Notes: generated by a model not told the origin, from the letters alone. Numbered from the stretch's first letter, positions 1-17,367 are shown. The stretch: DNA of 64,000 nucleotides from Melanocharis versteri (GCA_013397845.1 VZTG01002823.1:113957-177956); one strand, 5' to 3'. Numbers and translations are program-made.

Positions 1-181
1 GGGGCTTTCCCGAGAGGGCCGCGTGTGGGAGGCGGGCGGGTCGGGCCGGGCCGAGCCGGCTGCAGTGAGCCGCGCTAGCCGGGAGGTGGCGCTCCCGCCG
101 CCGTGTGTGTCCCCCCTTGGGTCGGATAAAAGTTTTTTTCCGCGTGGTTTGTTAACGGTGGGGAATTCTTTGGTGTTTTAG

Positions 182-3011
<2,830 letters not shown>

Positions 3012-3090
3012 CTGAGCCTTGGCTTTATGCTCAGTGCAGAGTACAAAAGACTAGAACATCTATTTATAAGAACACTTTAACTTATTGGTG

Positions 3091-3096
3091 AATAAA
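3091..3096 (+). terminator. RPL22L1: RPL22L1 polyadenylation signal
   Basis: Canonical AATAAA 80 nt after the stop codon, followed at about 3121-3145 by a G/T-rich tract typical of a downstream element. The 3' UTR is therefore only about 100 nt, as expected for a ribosomal protein mRNA. Confidence 0.85.
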
Positions 3097-3125
3097 GATT
3101 TTGTACCCTGTTGGACAGAGCATGG

Positions 3126-6100
3126 GTGGTTTTCCGGTGTTTTTCTTAAATTCTAATTAGAAAACAGCACGGGAATTGTTTGATCTGCAGTTTTCCTTCC
3201 ACTGCCAGGAATCAGCTGTTCAGTTGGCACTGGTGAAAGTCCCAGTAGGAGAAAACTGAGCCCTTTGCCCAGTACACGTGTAGGACAATTTAACCAATTT
3301 TTAATCATATTGGTACAAATAGTTCTAGAACTTGTGACTGAAAGTACCAGCTCCTTCTGTGAATTTATATGAAGGTAATGGTATAATATTTAATAAAAGT
3401 TTACTTCTGGTTATTTTAGTTAAAAAATAGGCTTACTAGTGGTAATTTTTTTCCTGTGTGCTTTGCCTAATGCACTAATTGGTTGTGGTATTCCTGTGTG
3501 TAACCACAGGTCAAACTGGCAGATAACAGAGATTTGACAGGTTTATATTAGATGGATAAATAAGGAAGTGGAGACAAACCTAATTGCCAGCAACCACTTA
3601 AAATATCTTAAGGAGTGAGATGTCCTTCAATATTGACAGTGCCTGAATCCTGTAAAAATCCGTACAGATGTTTCTCCTTTTATGGTATATTTTACAGTTC
3701 TTGTATTTGACTTCTGGGGTTATTTCTGTAAAACAGGTATTTCTCTAGTACAAGTGGAGAGTTCTTAATTAAAACAAATAATTCCATAACTATGAACTAG
3801 TTCTTCACATAATATCAAGAGGTCTGGGTTTTCATTATGAAGAAAGTATTTGTGAGGCTGCAGTTGCAGTAACTTGCATGTAGATGCATTTCAGTGCCAT
3901 GTAGTATCCTCTGCATATGATTAATCAATATTCACTCAGGTTCCGGTGTGCAGGTGAACTCTGGAATAAGTAGTGCCATATTTGTTCAATATCATAAGCC
4001 AGAGATACATCAAGACTCTGATACTGAACTTTATGCTCGAGCAAGTCTGGTAGTTGAGGCCAAAGTGTACCCAGTAATTTTTTTCATCTCCTGATGATTT
4101 TTTTAATTGTATCAGCATTGTTTTTGCTGGCAAACCTCTGAGAAAAAGTTGAGAGACTTGACACAGCACAAAACAATGCATTACAGTCAAACAATAACCA
4201 CCTTTGCTACGTAAATCTAAATTAGAATTACGGAAGGGGAAATGACTTTTGTCACCAGCCTTTTGGGTATCTGTCATTTTCCAATGTGCTTGAGCAGCTG
4301 TTCCTGGCCCAGGGAGAGGAGAAGAAGCAGCAGTGGAGTAACAGCTACTTGTGCCATGTCTGCCTCACTGGTGGTTTCATTTTGCTGCTTCAGAGGTAGC
4401 AAAAGGAAGGGAGCAGTGTGTGTAACTGGTTGCAAGACACGATGGGTTGGACTTCATGTGCTTCAGTGGGAATAAAACAGCAAAAGTCCTGCCCCAGTCT
4501 GGGGCACTGGGTAGTGCTGCCTTGGAATTTCCCACTGGAGAAAAGCCAGGCAGTGGTAAAGCAACAATTAAAGGCGGTTTTGTTCTTTTTCTGAAAATCC
4601 CAAAGATTGCTAATGCTGTTACGAAACATTTACAGTGTCAATAATTAATGCTGTGTTGAACAAGCCACGCTTTTCATACTACACTTGCAAGTATTTGTAA
4701 AACTGATCTGTTCACTGCATGAAGTTAAGCAAAAGGCCTGATTTAACAGTTGCATTTCAAAACCCAGCCCCACCTGGTGTTTCAGAGCTGTGCTTTTATG
4801 TGACAGCATATCCTTTACACCACACTGACACAACAAACCTGTTCTGATTAAACGGAGCAAGCACGAACAAAAATCGCAGCTAATGGGATCACGCTGCCTT
4901 GTTATCCTTCCTTTCAGAGCAGGCTGGCAGCCACGTGTGTGGTTGTACAGCCTAGCAGGCACAGATTGGCACCAGTCAGAGGAAAACAAGGCCTGGGACT
5001 GCAAGCAAAGCAACTTATTTCATAGCTGGGTTTGGAGGAAAACCGCCAAAGTGCTCCTGCAGGTTTGTACTACTCCCTGAGCTTAACTGCAGTGAGGATG
5101 GAGGGCAGGAATTCCTTTTCCTCATGCTTGAAAATATTGTTAGACTTCGAAAAAGCGAAATTCTGATAGCAACTGTGGATCTAGAGTACTTAACAAATTT
5201 AGTAAAATCTTCCTTTAAATCCAGCCCGGCATTTTTGTTTTGCCCCTGTGCTGCTGCCCAAGCTGCACTGGCCATGCCCAGAGCTTCCAGAGCTAAGTGT
5301 GGATGCTGTTACGGCTCTTATGCAGGTAGGATTTTTATCAGGTCATGGTCCATGTATGTCTTAGGCATAGAACCCACAAGAGGGGGTTTTAAATGTAAAT
5401 AGAGCTTCTAAACTAAAACTGTTAAAAGTTTGATGGAGAAAACTAGCTGGAGTCTACAGATGAGACACTGAGCCCAGGCAAAGCTTCAGAAAAATGGTGA
5501 TTCTTTCATAATTTCGTGCATTTTCGCAGCTGAAGTGGCCAGGTGCGATGCAGGTGGCAAACAGGAAATAGCCTGTTATTGTTCAAATGTAAATTTATGC
5601 AAATTACCCAGATTAGAGTTGAAGCAAGCTTTTTTAAAAGCCAGAGGTCAGTGTTTCTGTGGTTTTAGGCAGGGAATAACTCGGCTAGGTACCTGCTTTG
5701 CCAGTTGTTTCTTTCCGACAGAATCTGCTGTAAAATCACCCGTTTTGTTCGTATTTGTTTTGAAAGTTAAAAGATCCCGAACAGCTTGATTAGGCATAGG
5801 ATTGACTGTTGGAATTTTCCGTGTTTAGTGCTGGACAAGAGCCCAGAAAAGCCCTGCTCAGTGGAGGGCCAGGCTCTCCTCAGAGCTGCAGGGATCTGCT
5901 CCTGTGTCAGCCACGGGATGAAGCTGTTGGGGAAAATCATGCACCCAGAGCGTGGAGACTTCACAGGTGACAGGAGCTGCTGCCAAATTCGGCACAGAAA
6001 TTGGGGTTAAGCATTTGTCTTGGGTTTAAGCACTAGTTGAACATCAGTGCACCTACTAAAAATCATCTATTCGGTTTCTGCTGTGAGATATAGATTAGGA

Positions 6101-9100
6101 GGAGGCAAAGTAGGCTCAAAACTTTAAAGAGTATAAAGAAAACGTTATTAACATAACTAAAAGGAAAATAGTAAGAATTAGAATAAACTTTCAGAACACT
6201 TTTTTTTTTCTTATTTCGCATCTTTTCTTTTCCACTGATAACGTAAAGAGACTAAACTTGGATTCCCTAGTCAGTTAATTCTTTTTAAAATAGCTTTTTT
6301 TCTAGTAAAAGAGAGTTTTTTTGCGACTTTCTCTGTTTTAAATATGGGATCTGGAGGCGTGTCCAACCTCCACATCGTTAACCCATGACACGCCCCAGTC
6401 TCAGATGATACTCAGGATGCTTTAGGATTTCCCAAAGGGGTAAGCACGAAACCCAGCAGGAGTGAGTGTTCCAGGAGCACTGCCTTGCCTCCACCCAGCT
6501 GAAAGCCCTGGTCCAGCAAGCCAGAGGTTTAATTTGGGAAGAGGAATAATCATTGCAAAGCACCGATTGCACTGGTAGCACAGCAGATGGGCCAGGGCCA
6601 GCACCTGCCAGCTCAGGGCTCAGGAGGGCAATGGCACCATAACTCTTACAAGGCTTTAATACAGCCAAGACGCTTCCATAAATATATTTTCTAAATATAT
6701 ATAAATAAAATATCAAATACGTTCTTGCCCTTTTCATTTTTCGATGGTTTTCCCCCTTCATTTCTCAAAAAATGTTTTCACTGCTGTCTTCCAAATAAAA
6801 TCAGTTTATGAGAGACATCCCACACATGTAAAATTCCAATGTCTGTCAAATAAAAAGAAACAGATTTTAAGCACAAATGGCTGTTGCCAGAGCAGCAGTA
6901 GCAGCACCACATAGGCTATTTATGTGTGAGCATACAGAGATATTATTTTTCTGCACTGACAGTCTTTTATCACTTTCGCTGCAGCAAAACTCTCACTGTC
7001 TTCCATTAAAAAAAGAGCAACAAACCCCACAGGATTTCACCAATTTTAAGCATCGCTAGCTAAGTTACTTCTAATGTATCTGTGTGCTTTCTGTTTGCTT
7101 GCCCTCCTGGCCAATAACCCCATCAGGAAACACCTTCATTAAATATCCAGAAATAGTAAGATCAGAAATAAAGAGGTAAATAATAGCAGGAAATATCTGA
7201 AAAATGTATTGTTTACAATATACTCAGCATGTGGCAGGTATTAAAAGAGGTGCAGACTCAACACTGTCACATAATATCAGCACAAAGTAATTAGAAACAG
7301 AGAGGTCCATGGAAAAATAAATACTCAATAATAGCTTGGATGTACCCAGCAGCAGGAAATGAGCTTCAGTGGTGGAGGGATATGATTACACCCAATATAG
7401 ACAAAAAATAAGGAACAATTGTCGTTTCTTTCTACAGGCAAAAACAAAGAAAAGGCTTCTCATTGGGCAGATCAGAAGGCATCAACTTACCTCCTCATTT
7501 CGTATACGTGTGAGTATAATATTTACATACACTCTACATAGGTATCCATTTTATTTATCCATCCTGTATTTGGAGAGCTCTGGGGCTGCCCCAGCTGTCC
7601 TGGTGGAGCTTGGCAGGAATTCAGGTCAGCACCATCCTATTGCAGCAGCTAAATCCACCCAGCCCATCCTGCTGCCTCCGACTGCTGTCCCGTGGACACA
7701 GGAATAACTAAATTCCCATGGAGTGTGCATTTTGGGCAGGGTGCTGGCACGAAGGCCCTTTTAGGCTTGCCTTGGCACTGTGGCTGCTATTTGAGCCCTA
7801 ACTCATGCTGGAGCAATGCTGGGTGGGAGGAGTGGCCTGGGATAATTGGGACAGTGGCTACAACATGCCCCAGATTGGATCCAGCTGGATCCCATGAGGT
7901 CCTCATGGAGGAGATTGAGGAATTGTTTCCAAGGGGGGTTTCTGTGACCACTCTGGGCTTGGAAACTGCCCTGTGCACCATTTTGTACCTGAATACCTTT
8001 GGTCTCAGCATTAATAAAGTCACAAAGCACTAAAAAGCCACCAGCCAGGAAAGATTTTCCATTGCTGTCCATCCATTCTGGACCTTAATGAGAAATTAAG
8101 AGAGAAATGTTTTAATAGATTATTAACTTTTTTTTTTTAATTAAATGGTTTAACATGTCAAGGCAGTTCGAACACCCCATCCCAGCAAGCATTAAAGCAT
8201 GATTTAAGCCTCACGTTTGTTATACGGTTTTTGCTGTCAGGTTGGGGGTTTAGTAGGGGTTTTAAATGGGAACAGAGGACAACAGGATTTTTTTTTCAGT
8301 GGGCACAGTGGCTCAATCACCACACTGATGTTCCCTGCACACCAACAGGATGCTCTGAGCCCAACCTCCAGGTGCCAAAGCCAACAACAGCATCAGCATC
8401 TTCTTAATCGCTGGCACAGGGGGCAGGGAGAGGACAGAAGGCACTGAATAATAAACACAGCAAGGTGCACAAACAGCAGAATTGAAAGCAAATAGCTAAA
8501 ACTCTTCAGTTTGATACAGAACAGTAAAATGCTTCTGGGAGCTGTGCTGCCACTGAGTCGGGCTGGGGAGATCCCAGTTATCCCCCACTTCTCGTCCAGG
8601 ACAGATAAGGGAGTGTTCAGCCATCCCTGTTCCCAACCTGATAACATTTTCCAGCAAAACTGCATTCATCAGGCTTCCTCCTTCCAGCTCATTTAGCAAT
8701 TATTTACACTGTTGGCAGATAAGGGTCCTGAGATAGGGGTGGTTTTGCTGACACGACAGGCTGGGAGCTGTAAAGCCTCTGTGCTTCTCCCCCCAGCAGC
8801 TGTTTCAGGGTTCTGCCGCCTGCCCCAGCCTGCCATGCTGAGACCCTGAGGGGTAAAGATCCTCCCAATGGCCCCCAGCTGCAAGGGGGCACAGTGTGGG
8901 GCTGGCAGGAATAACTTGCAGGGCCTGGAGGTGGGCAGCAAGGGGCAGCTGAACTGGGGTGAGGAGCCTGAAGCCCAAAGCAGGATAAATTGTCTATCTG
9001 TCTGTAAATACGTATAATTCGCAGGGAAAGTGCCTCTCAGAGGACAGGGATCACAGCAGCAGGTGCTGCCAGGGCTGCCCCCCATCTGAGCCTTTCACTG

Positions 9101-12100
9101 AGTACTCAAGTTCCAAACTCCATTAGGATATCTCCATAATTACACACTGCAGCCATAGAAATGCAATTGAGTATTTGGTGTCAATCCTGAGCACCAGGGA
9201 ATGGGATGAGCTGGACTGCCCTTGGAGGTTAGTGGAGAGAGGAAATCTGCTTGTTCTCAGTGACTTCTGACCTTCAAATCCACCCTGGAAAGCTCAGGAG
9301 GGCTCTTTTCCTTTCCCCCCAAACACAATAAAGAGGCACGAAGCGACCGATGTTTTTGCAGGTGCAGAATTATCTGTTGGGAGAACAAATTGCAGAGATT
9401 GTGACATAAAGCTGCGACTTTCCCGCTCACCTTTAGCAGGGAGCCTGTTTCCCACATCAGCCCAGTAACCAAAAAAAAAAAAAAATCAAAGCCTGTGAAA
9501 TCAGAAACCAGGCAAAACTCTGGGCTTTTGTTCCAGTATATTTTGGGGATCTCGTCTGTCAGTGCCATTGGTAACAGTGTCTCTCTGCCCCAGCTCTGAT
9601 GCTTTTTGCCAGGGTGAGATTGCTGGACCCAGTGCAGAAAGGGCATTGCACTGCTCTACACAAAACCTCTAAAAATAATTTTGCTTGCAGGTCAAGAAGC
9701 TGCTGCTGTTGCTTGCCTGATTCCTCTGGGTCTTTCGTATTGCACACAGCCAAGGAAAAAGCGTTATGATTATAAGAGTGTTTACGTGTGCTGTCCTGAG
9801 CTTTGCTAAGCCCCAGAAGCAGCTGGGATGCCCAATTCCCTTTAAAACAAATGGCACTCCTGTGCCAGCCCTTCCAAGATAGTTTTACAAATAGACCTTA
9901 GGGATATGAGCTCAAAAAATGAGTCTTCCGAGGTGACTACGTCCAGCTCAGTTACTCAAAGATATGAGGGAAGATATGAGTCAGAATCAGTGCTGACATC
10001 AGGCCAGGACTGGACTGACAGAAGGGTGAGTGAACATGGGGTGCAATCGAAGTCATTCCCAGTTTGCCCATTTTTGACAGCCTTGTTTGCAGGGAAATGC
10101 CTTGCTGAAACCTAAGGGCTGCTGCAGTATCATATCAACCCTGGTGTGGGCTGCAAATGCAGCAAGGTGGTGGTGAACTGGTCACAAACACCCCGTGAGA
10201 TCTTGCTGAAGTGCTGGAGTGAATAAAACCAAAGCAGTGCACTTGGAGAGCTGCAGTGGGGAATCCACACGAGGCAGCAAGGACTGTTCATTCATTCTTT
10301 ACCCAATACCTGGAACAGCTCTGTGGTTTATTCTTTTAATCTGAAATTCACTGCACGAGTGTTTATCTGGACTTGGAAGTAGAGGTTAAGCAACGCTACA
10401 CTGATTTTTCATAGAACTTCCCCAGGGTGTGACAACGTATCAGATCCATTGCTCATGTCAGGGGGTGATAACAGGGGAGCTGTTCCAAATTGGAAATACA
10501 GCAGCAAACTCCATCTCAGCTGCACAGGGGAAAGACCAAGGCAGAAGATCATATTTTGCCCCAGATAGCTGTAGCCATGTTCTGCCCAGGGCCACCCGCT
10601 GCAGGCAGGACACCTCCAAATGGCCCAGCTCCAGCCTGGGTGGGCAGCAGCAGCCAGGGGCTGATGGGCCAGGCTGGGCTGCGTGAATCACGATTATTTT
10701 ACATCCTGTCACACAGTCTCAAAAATAATTGGAAATTTGAGTAATTAAAAGTTCTAAGGTGAATCCAGGATTATGGAAAAGAGCTGCTTGCCCAGCTGGT
10801 GCACAGCATTCCAGCTGGTGCACAGTTCAGCTGCATTCATTATCCATAACCAATTTTACAAATTTTACATTTCCCTGGGTATTTTTCTCAATGAACTTCA
10901 AGAATCAACATGTTGGCCTGTGCATATCCATACCCACTTGTACTTTCAGATTCCTCCTTTGCTCTTACTTCTAAGGCAGTGCATTAATATCACCATTTAG
11001 GTACTATTTACAATACCTTGAAGACCAAATATTGAGGCTAAAATGCTTGAAGTCCCTATTATTAATGAGACCACACTTTGATTCACTGCAGATGCAAAAC
11101 AGCAACCAAATAGGCAAGTGAGAAGCAGAGCTGGAATGCGAGTCAGCATCTACATCGTGGGATGTGGGTCTATTGGCTGTGACAGCCCTGGCTGACACAG
11201 GCAGAACCACAGAGTATTTTTGCCAAGCCTTTAAAAACATGGAATCACATGGAGGAGAGGAGATACAAGAAGGCTAGATCCCAAGAGAAGTTGGAAACTT
11301 GTAGCCTAAATCTGAGAAAAATGCTCACTGAGGATAAGCTGATGGGATGCTCCAACTCACCTGCTGAAGTAGCTGCCCAAAATTATTACATTTGTGGGAA
11401 AGCACACACTAGCACAGCGGAGCAAAATGGAGCTCCAGGAACAAGAGTTGGGGCAATTGCTGCCAGACTAGTTCTTGGTTGATTAGCCAAAATAAAAACA
11501 TTCTTTAGAAACCCATCAATTTGGGTAAAATGTTTGTTAGGTCTGGAAGATTTTCTCCCGTATCTGTTTTCATTAGCAGTTTATCTCACTGACTGGGAGT
11601 ATTTTTCCTAAAATGTTAAGGATCCAGCAGACACAGGACTGAAGGTGACTCCTGGGAGCAAAGAGGAGGAAAGGAAAGAATTGTGACCCAGAGAGGCTGC
11701 TCTGACTCCAGCTACATCCTGGCCATCTGCTAGACTCAAATACCCAGCCAGAATAATGCATGGGGATTTTGTTCTCCTGTCTGGCAGACTAAATGCCTCG
11801 AAAAAGCCACAATCAGGTCACACCAGTTCTGTTTGCCACCTCTGCAGCACAGACCTGCTGCCACTCTGTGCCAGCTGCTGCCTAAAGGTGAGCACAGATG
11901 TCAGAAGATGCTTCATCACCTACTGAGGCAGTTTTTGCATTCCTGCTGTTTGTTCACAGCCCCAGGACAAACAGAGTGTCACATGAGAGTGACAACAAGC
12001 AGCCCTGGCTGGTGGGCAGCAGCCTCGAGGGCAGCACTCATTGGCTTTGCAGAAATACCTGAGGACAAGTTCTTGTGTCTCTCCCCACCCCAAAGCGGTG

Positions 12101-12309
12101 CCGAGGCTTCCTCGCATGGATCCATGGTCATGCAGGAGGAGCTGTGTCCAGCAAACACCATCACATCCAGCTCCACACTGGGAGCTTCCAGTTCCCTGAA
12201 GTCATGGAAGGTCCACCAGGAAACCCCCTTGACTTTGTTACGGGAAATAATTGAACACCAGCTTTTGTTCGCTGTAGGGATATCCAAAATATCAAAATTT
12301 ACTGAAAGA
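3126..12309. other. Intergenic DNA, first part; no gene seen
   Basis: AT-rich unique sequence follows the RPL22L1 3' end and grades into mixed sequence after about 7.5 kb. Open frames here are at most about 170 codons and show no recognisable domain. An A15 run lies at 9471-9485 and an AT-rich patch at 6676-6720. A 15-bp direct repeat (CCAGCTGGTGCACAG) occurs at 10792-10806 and 10811-10825. No RNA gene recognised. Confidence 0.55.
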
Positions 12310-12525
12310 GGTGAAAGAAATTCTTCCCTGTGAGGGTGGGGAGGCCCTGGCACAGGGTGCCCAGAGAAGCTGTGGCTGCCCCATCACTGGAAGTGTCCAA
12401 GGCCAGGTTGGATGGGGCTGGGAGCAACCTGGGATAGTGGAAGGTGTCCCTGCTCATGGCAGGGGTTGGAATGAGGTGATCTTTAAGATCTCTTCCAACC
12501 CAAACCCCTCTAGGATTCTATGATT
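12310..12525 (+). mobile_element. CR1 LINE 3' end
   Basis: Sense-oriented CR1 tail: AAATTCTTCCCTGTGAGGGT, then the CCCAGAGAAGCTGTGGCTGC block, GGCCAGGTTGGATGGGGCT, the GGAAGGTGTCCCTGC segment and TTCCAACCCAAAC, ending at the terminal motif ATTCTATGATT. It is 5'-truncated, as most CR1 insertions are. Confidence 0.9.
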
Positions 12526-12527
12526 TT

Positions 12528-13244
12528 ACTTTCATGCCTCTCTCCTTTGATCCTGAATCAGAAGAACCAGGACAAATGAAAGACAGCTGATCACCAAAGA
12601 GACGAAATTTCCTAATGACTCCCTTCAAGGTCTCTGCCAGCACAATTTAGATGGATGCATCAACATGTACAAACTAAAATGCACTGTGAATTAAGAAGCA
12701 TTGCCCTGATGAGGGAATATTTGCTGTAATTTGTTTTGCAGGCACTTAGCAAAAACAGAATAAGAAGAAATGGGGAGAGCACCCAACAAAGTAATACGAA
12801 AATGGAGCCTCTGGCAGCCTCTGAAATGCACACTTTTAATGCAATTAGAGCATTCACTGGATGAGGGACCCTGGACACAAAGTAGCCAAACTCTAGTTGT
12901 ACTTTTTTACCCTGCTGCAGGTCTGAGCACAATCTGTTCCACAAGTGACTGGAAAACACATTACAGCTGAAAAGAAAATGGATTTTTCTTTTCTTCTAAA
13001 CCTACTGTGAAATATGAATTGGGAATTCATTAGCTATGAGCTGCTGCAAAGTAACGTTGTTCTTAAAATATTCTCCTGGTTCCAGAGGACCTTGGTTAAC
13101 TGCAGACAGAGCACAGGGGTCTTTCATTTTATAAAATGTCTGGGGAAGGATCATTAGAAATTACTTACAGAATCTTTCAGAGGCTTTTTAATTTCCATTT
13201 GCAGACTCTAACTGATGACAAAGCAGAAAGGCTTTATGCTGGAG
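12528..13244. other. Spacer between two CR1 copies; no gene seen
   Basis: About 0.7 kb of mixed-composition unique sequence between two independent CR1 tails. No ORF over about 100 codons, no RNA gene and no clear regulatory motif was noticed. Confidence 0.5.
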
Positions 13245-13480
13245 GAGGGTAGATGTAGATGAGATACTGGGAAGAAATTCTTTACTGTGAGAGTGGTGAG
13301 GCTCTGGCACAGGTTTCCCAGAGAAGCTGTGGCTGCCCCATCCCTGGAAGTGTCCAAGGCCAGGTTAGATGGGGCTTGGAGCAACCTGGTCCTGTGGAAA
13401 GTGTCCCTGCCCATGGCAGGAGGTAGGAACTGGATGAGCTTTAAAGTCTCTTTGAACCCAAATCATTCTCTGATTCTATG
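13245..13480 (+). mobile_element. CR1 LINE 3' end
   Basis: Sense-oriented CR1 tail beginning near GAAGAAATTCTTTACTGTGA and running through GAGAAGCTGTGGCTGCCCCA, GTGTCCCTGCCCATGGCAGG and AACCCAAATCATTCTCTGAT to the terminal TGATTCTATG. Mismatches with the 12310 copy are scattered, so it is a separate insertion rather than a local duplication. Confidence 0.9.
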
Positions 13481-16400
13481 TGAAGAGTGAATCTGCAGCT
13501 GTTGCGTGGTGAAGGAGAGGGTGCCACAGGCTCTGCTGCTGACAGAGACAGGAGTGGGGAGCCAGAAGGAAGAGCCCTGGGCAAAGCAGGCTGTGGCTGT
13601 GGTTTATCCATGTCCCAGCACCCTCCCCGTGGGATGCTCAACAGCTCTGGATGCTACGAGCAGCATCAGTCCTTGGGACCTGTCCAGGTCCCTGCAGGTC
13701 CACCCGAGGTCCATTTGAGGACAGGCACAGCTGGGACATTGTCAGAGCAGTGGGGCCATTGCCCCAGATGTGTGTGCCCAGCTGGGCCAGGCTCCATCAC
13801 TGCAACATCTGAGCAAGGTTTCGGAGGTACCAGGACCACCAAGATCCACCAGTGATAGACACAGGCAGCAGGGGTGGGATGGAAGTTCTGAAACTTTAAA
13901 GCCTTCTTGCTAGTGGAAGAGTTTGGTTCCCATGGCCTCAGCAATACTTGATATCCTGCCAAGAAATCACTCATCATGCTGAAGGCTGCATTTCAAGCAA
14001 ATGAAGAGCAGTCCTGCCCCTCCAAGATCTGCTCAGAGACCGGTGTGAGCCACTAAACACAGGTTGCTATACACCTCTATACATCTCTCTGCTCTGCCCA
14101 AATCTGAGGTATGGTCTGCCTTTGTGGTCAGCTCCCAGCCATGCTTTGATTCCAAACCCAAAATGCCCAGGAGAACCAGGTCCATGGCTTTGGCTCAGGC
14201 CCCTCACAGTCTCAGTGCCAGAGAGCAGTGGGGTTGTTATCTAGAGAGCCCAGTGGATGTGATGGGCGGGCTTCCAACCCCATCATCCAGCTGTAGCTAA
14301 ACAGCCATACCATGGAAGTGGATCCTGCAGGAACAACTCCACACCACCAGAGTGGGAGCAGCTTTTGAAGTCAGCACTTATCACCTCTGTCTGTTACCTG
14401 CACAATTAAACCTTTTTTCCCCCCCCAAGCAGCAGATGCCAACATAAACAGAATAACCCCGCTTATTCCCTGCTAATCATTGAACAAACCCACTACAAAG
14501 GTGACCCCAAGCCCCTGGGGAGCAGAGTGGGGACAGGGATGCACTGGGGGATCTCAGAGGGGGGAGGTCTGTGCTTGGGAATGGCTGCGCTGTGCCCTGC
14601 AAATGAAGGGAAGCAGTGGCTGCCCACAATGACAGAGGGAAAGGTCCTCTGGTGTATTCCCCTGCCTGGCCTGCCCCCCTTTCTCCATACTCCTAACAGG
14701 TTTTGAACCCATTTGCCAGGTTTGTTCCAAATTTGGCAAGGCAGTGATGCTCTCAGAGCGCTGCGTTTGCTCAGGTTTCAAGAAAGTGAGGGAACAGGCA
14801 GGGAAATGGAGAGAGGCAAGAGCACCTCCTGCCTGAGGTCCCTGATGGCTCTGGGGACACCACGGGAGCACTGGGGACCCGTGAGGGCCTGGGCAAGGAG
14901 AGGTGGCAGGGCAGGACAGAGGACCCACGGAACCAGGCAAAGCACAAGCTGCCAGCTTGTCTGCTCATGGAACAATTGGTCTTCAAGGGCTTTGAACGAA
15001 AACTCAGAGGAGTAACACGATGGTTTTACAAGTACCTAAAAGAGGAGCTGAAATCTCCTTTCTCCTGGCTGCAGGTGCACTGATTTTCCTTGAGGTTTAG
15101 AGGCCAAGCGTCTCCAACGTCCAGCACCTCTTGACAAGCAAGAAGCCACAGGCTGAGAATTAGGAAAAAGAAATATGTGAGGGCTTCTTCAAAGCCAGAA
15201 ATATCTTCAAAGCTGTAAAGACAAGATCTTCTTGAACAAAAGAGTCACTCTCACCTCCGCTGCCACTTACCTGACCTTTTCATTTGTCTGGAGAGCTGAT
15301 AAAATTCACATGGCAAGATATGCCTGGAGAAAAATCCTTGCTTACAGGTTTTTGGTAGAAAAAATATGCTTCCCCCAAAAAAAATTTGAAGCCAACCAAT
15401 TGAAAAGAGGTTGCAAAAGAATACGAAAGTCATTTGAATTTTGGTTGTCCAGTTTTTCCATTTCATTCCAATGAGAAAATATCTAAGTAAGATATACACT
15501 CCTATCAGTGTGGATATTTATTTCTGCTGGCATGGTACCTTCATGCCAGTCATTTGAAAGGGTGAATAAATCCCTGCCTGGAGAGCTTACAGCAAGAAAA
15601 GTGAGAGCCTGAAGGAAGAACTGACAGCAGATAACAATAAAAACAACAATCACTTTTTCTTTTTTTTCTCTAGAACTGACATTTTCCTGTGGAAATGTGA
15701 AATGAAAAATGTCTTGTTCAGTGGGAAAGCAACCCAGGACAGGCAGTCCCTGCCAAGCATCCATCCCACCTTCCCTGGAGCAGAGCAGGTAGAGATGAGC
15801 TGAGCACTGTGATGCTCAGCCACCCAGCCCAGCTCTGCTGCCTCCCCAACCCTTTTCTGTTTTCTTCCTATTTTTCTTCCTATTTTTCTTCCTATTTCTA
15901 CCACATGCCTGGGGCTCTCCTCCCAGGAGAACTAGTATTTTACAGCAGCGTGCTGATAGCTATTAAAGCCCCACCAGGTGCCTCCCTGCCAGCAGCCATC
16001 ACAGATGATCCAGCACCAGGACCATCCTCACTCCCCCGTGGAGCTCTGGATGTCTCTGAGCTCTCTGAAGCCCCAGCACCAACCCCCTCGTGTGCTCACA
16101 GCTCTCCTGCGAGGCTTTTCTCCAGATCCTTTCCCTGCTGCCGTTTGCCACCACTGGTTCAGTTTTCCCAGTGGTTTCACTTGGATGTAAAATGCTTCAT
16201 TTCCCACCCTGCCCGTGCGCCCACCCTCTCCCACTGCCAGGCTCCAGGGACCACCAGCAGCGCCGAGCTTCGCTTCCCTGTGGGGCACTGAGCATCCCTA
16301 GCAATGAAGAACTGGGATATTTTAAATTAAAACCGCCTCCCTCATATATTCATCGCCACCAGCCACGGCAGATGCTGCATCTCTCAACGCATTCAGCAAA

Positions 16401-17367
16401 AGGAAAGTCTCAGCAGCAGCTCCGAGCCTCCAGATGCCAGCGCAGGGCTGCCTCCTCCCGCTCGCTGCCCTGGCCAAGAGGGATGATTGATTTCACAGAA
16501 TCACAGCCAGATTGGCTGCCACAGATGACAGCTCTGGGGAAGACTTCTCTGCTGACTCCTTGGGAGCTTTGAAAAATCCGTAGCAATTATTTTTCCTTAA
16601 GAAAACAGATTAATTAATCGTTCTGCTAGGGTTGCGGTTAGTTTCCCTAAAACTGGTGTTTTCAAATGATTTCGGAAAGCAAACAAGGCTGCCTAGGACC
16701 ATTTTTCAAAATCATTCCCAGTTGTGTAGTTCAAATGCTCCATCAGATTTCCAGAAGAAAATAGATCAGGTTTCTGAAGTGCTCAGTGGGTGCTGCTGGC
16801 TGCTACAAAACTGGGGACGTTGTTTTGTGCCTCAGAAGAGAGCAGCAGATTTGGCACAGATCTCAGACATCAGAGATGGATGCCAAATACGTGCTCTCCC
16901 TGAGCTTTAGCTTCATTCCCTTTTCTGAAATGATTCATTTATAGCCTTCAGATATGAAATACAGATAATCCAGGAGAGAGAACAGGGGAATCCAGCAATG
17001 GATGTGGTTCCTGTGCACAGCCTTGCTCCTCATGCCAACAACACTCTGCCCTAAGCCCCAGGAAAAGATGTGAAAACCCTAAACTTTGCAACATGGACAT
17101 TTCATGGCACGGCTAAGAAGGTTTGGTAAAGGGGTTTGATGAGGAAGCCAAGGAAAAAACTAACTTTTTCAGGTGGAATTGCCTTCTGTGAAAGGCGCTG
17201 GAGAAGTAGCTCTCAGAAAATTCACTCCAGTTTCATACAATATGCTGTAAATTAGTTTCATCAGTGGCAATTAAGCAGAAATGCCACCGGAAAAACCTCT
17301 AACCTTTGAATGTCAGACTTGGACATCAGCAATGCAGATGGCTCTTCCCTGCAACTGCTCTGCAGAT
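13481..17367. other. Intergenic DNA with a short pyrimidine tandem repeat; no gene seen
   Basis: Mixed sequence with a C run at 14421-14427 and the 12-bp tandem repeat at 15860-15894. The open frames of up to 160 codons near 15.8-16.6 kb overlap one another in several frames and show no known domain, so I treat them as chance. Confidence 0.5.
15860..15894. repeat. Tandem repeat, 12-bp unit, about three copies
   Basis: The unit TTTTTCTTCCTA repeats from 15860 to 15894 (first copy one base short), followed by a partial unit. All-pyrimidine except for one A per unit. A simple minisatellite-like tract with no apparent gene context. Confidence 0.85.

Noticed and set aside
4410..4475. Short stretch with GGGTTGGACTTCATGTGCTT resembling part of CR1
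   Set aside because: Similarity is limited to a few words and lacks the flanking CR1 blocks.
16488..16520. CACAGAATCACAG words as at CR1 ends
   Set aside because: The adjoining GGGTTGGAAGGGACC block is absent, so a CR1 copy cannot be supported.
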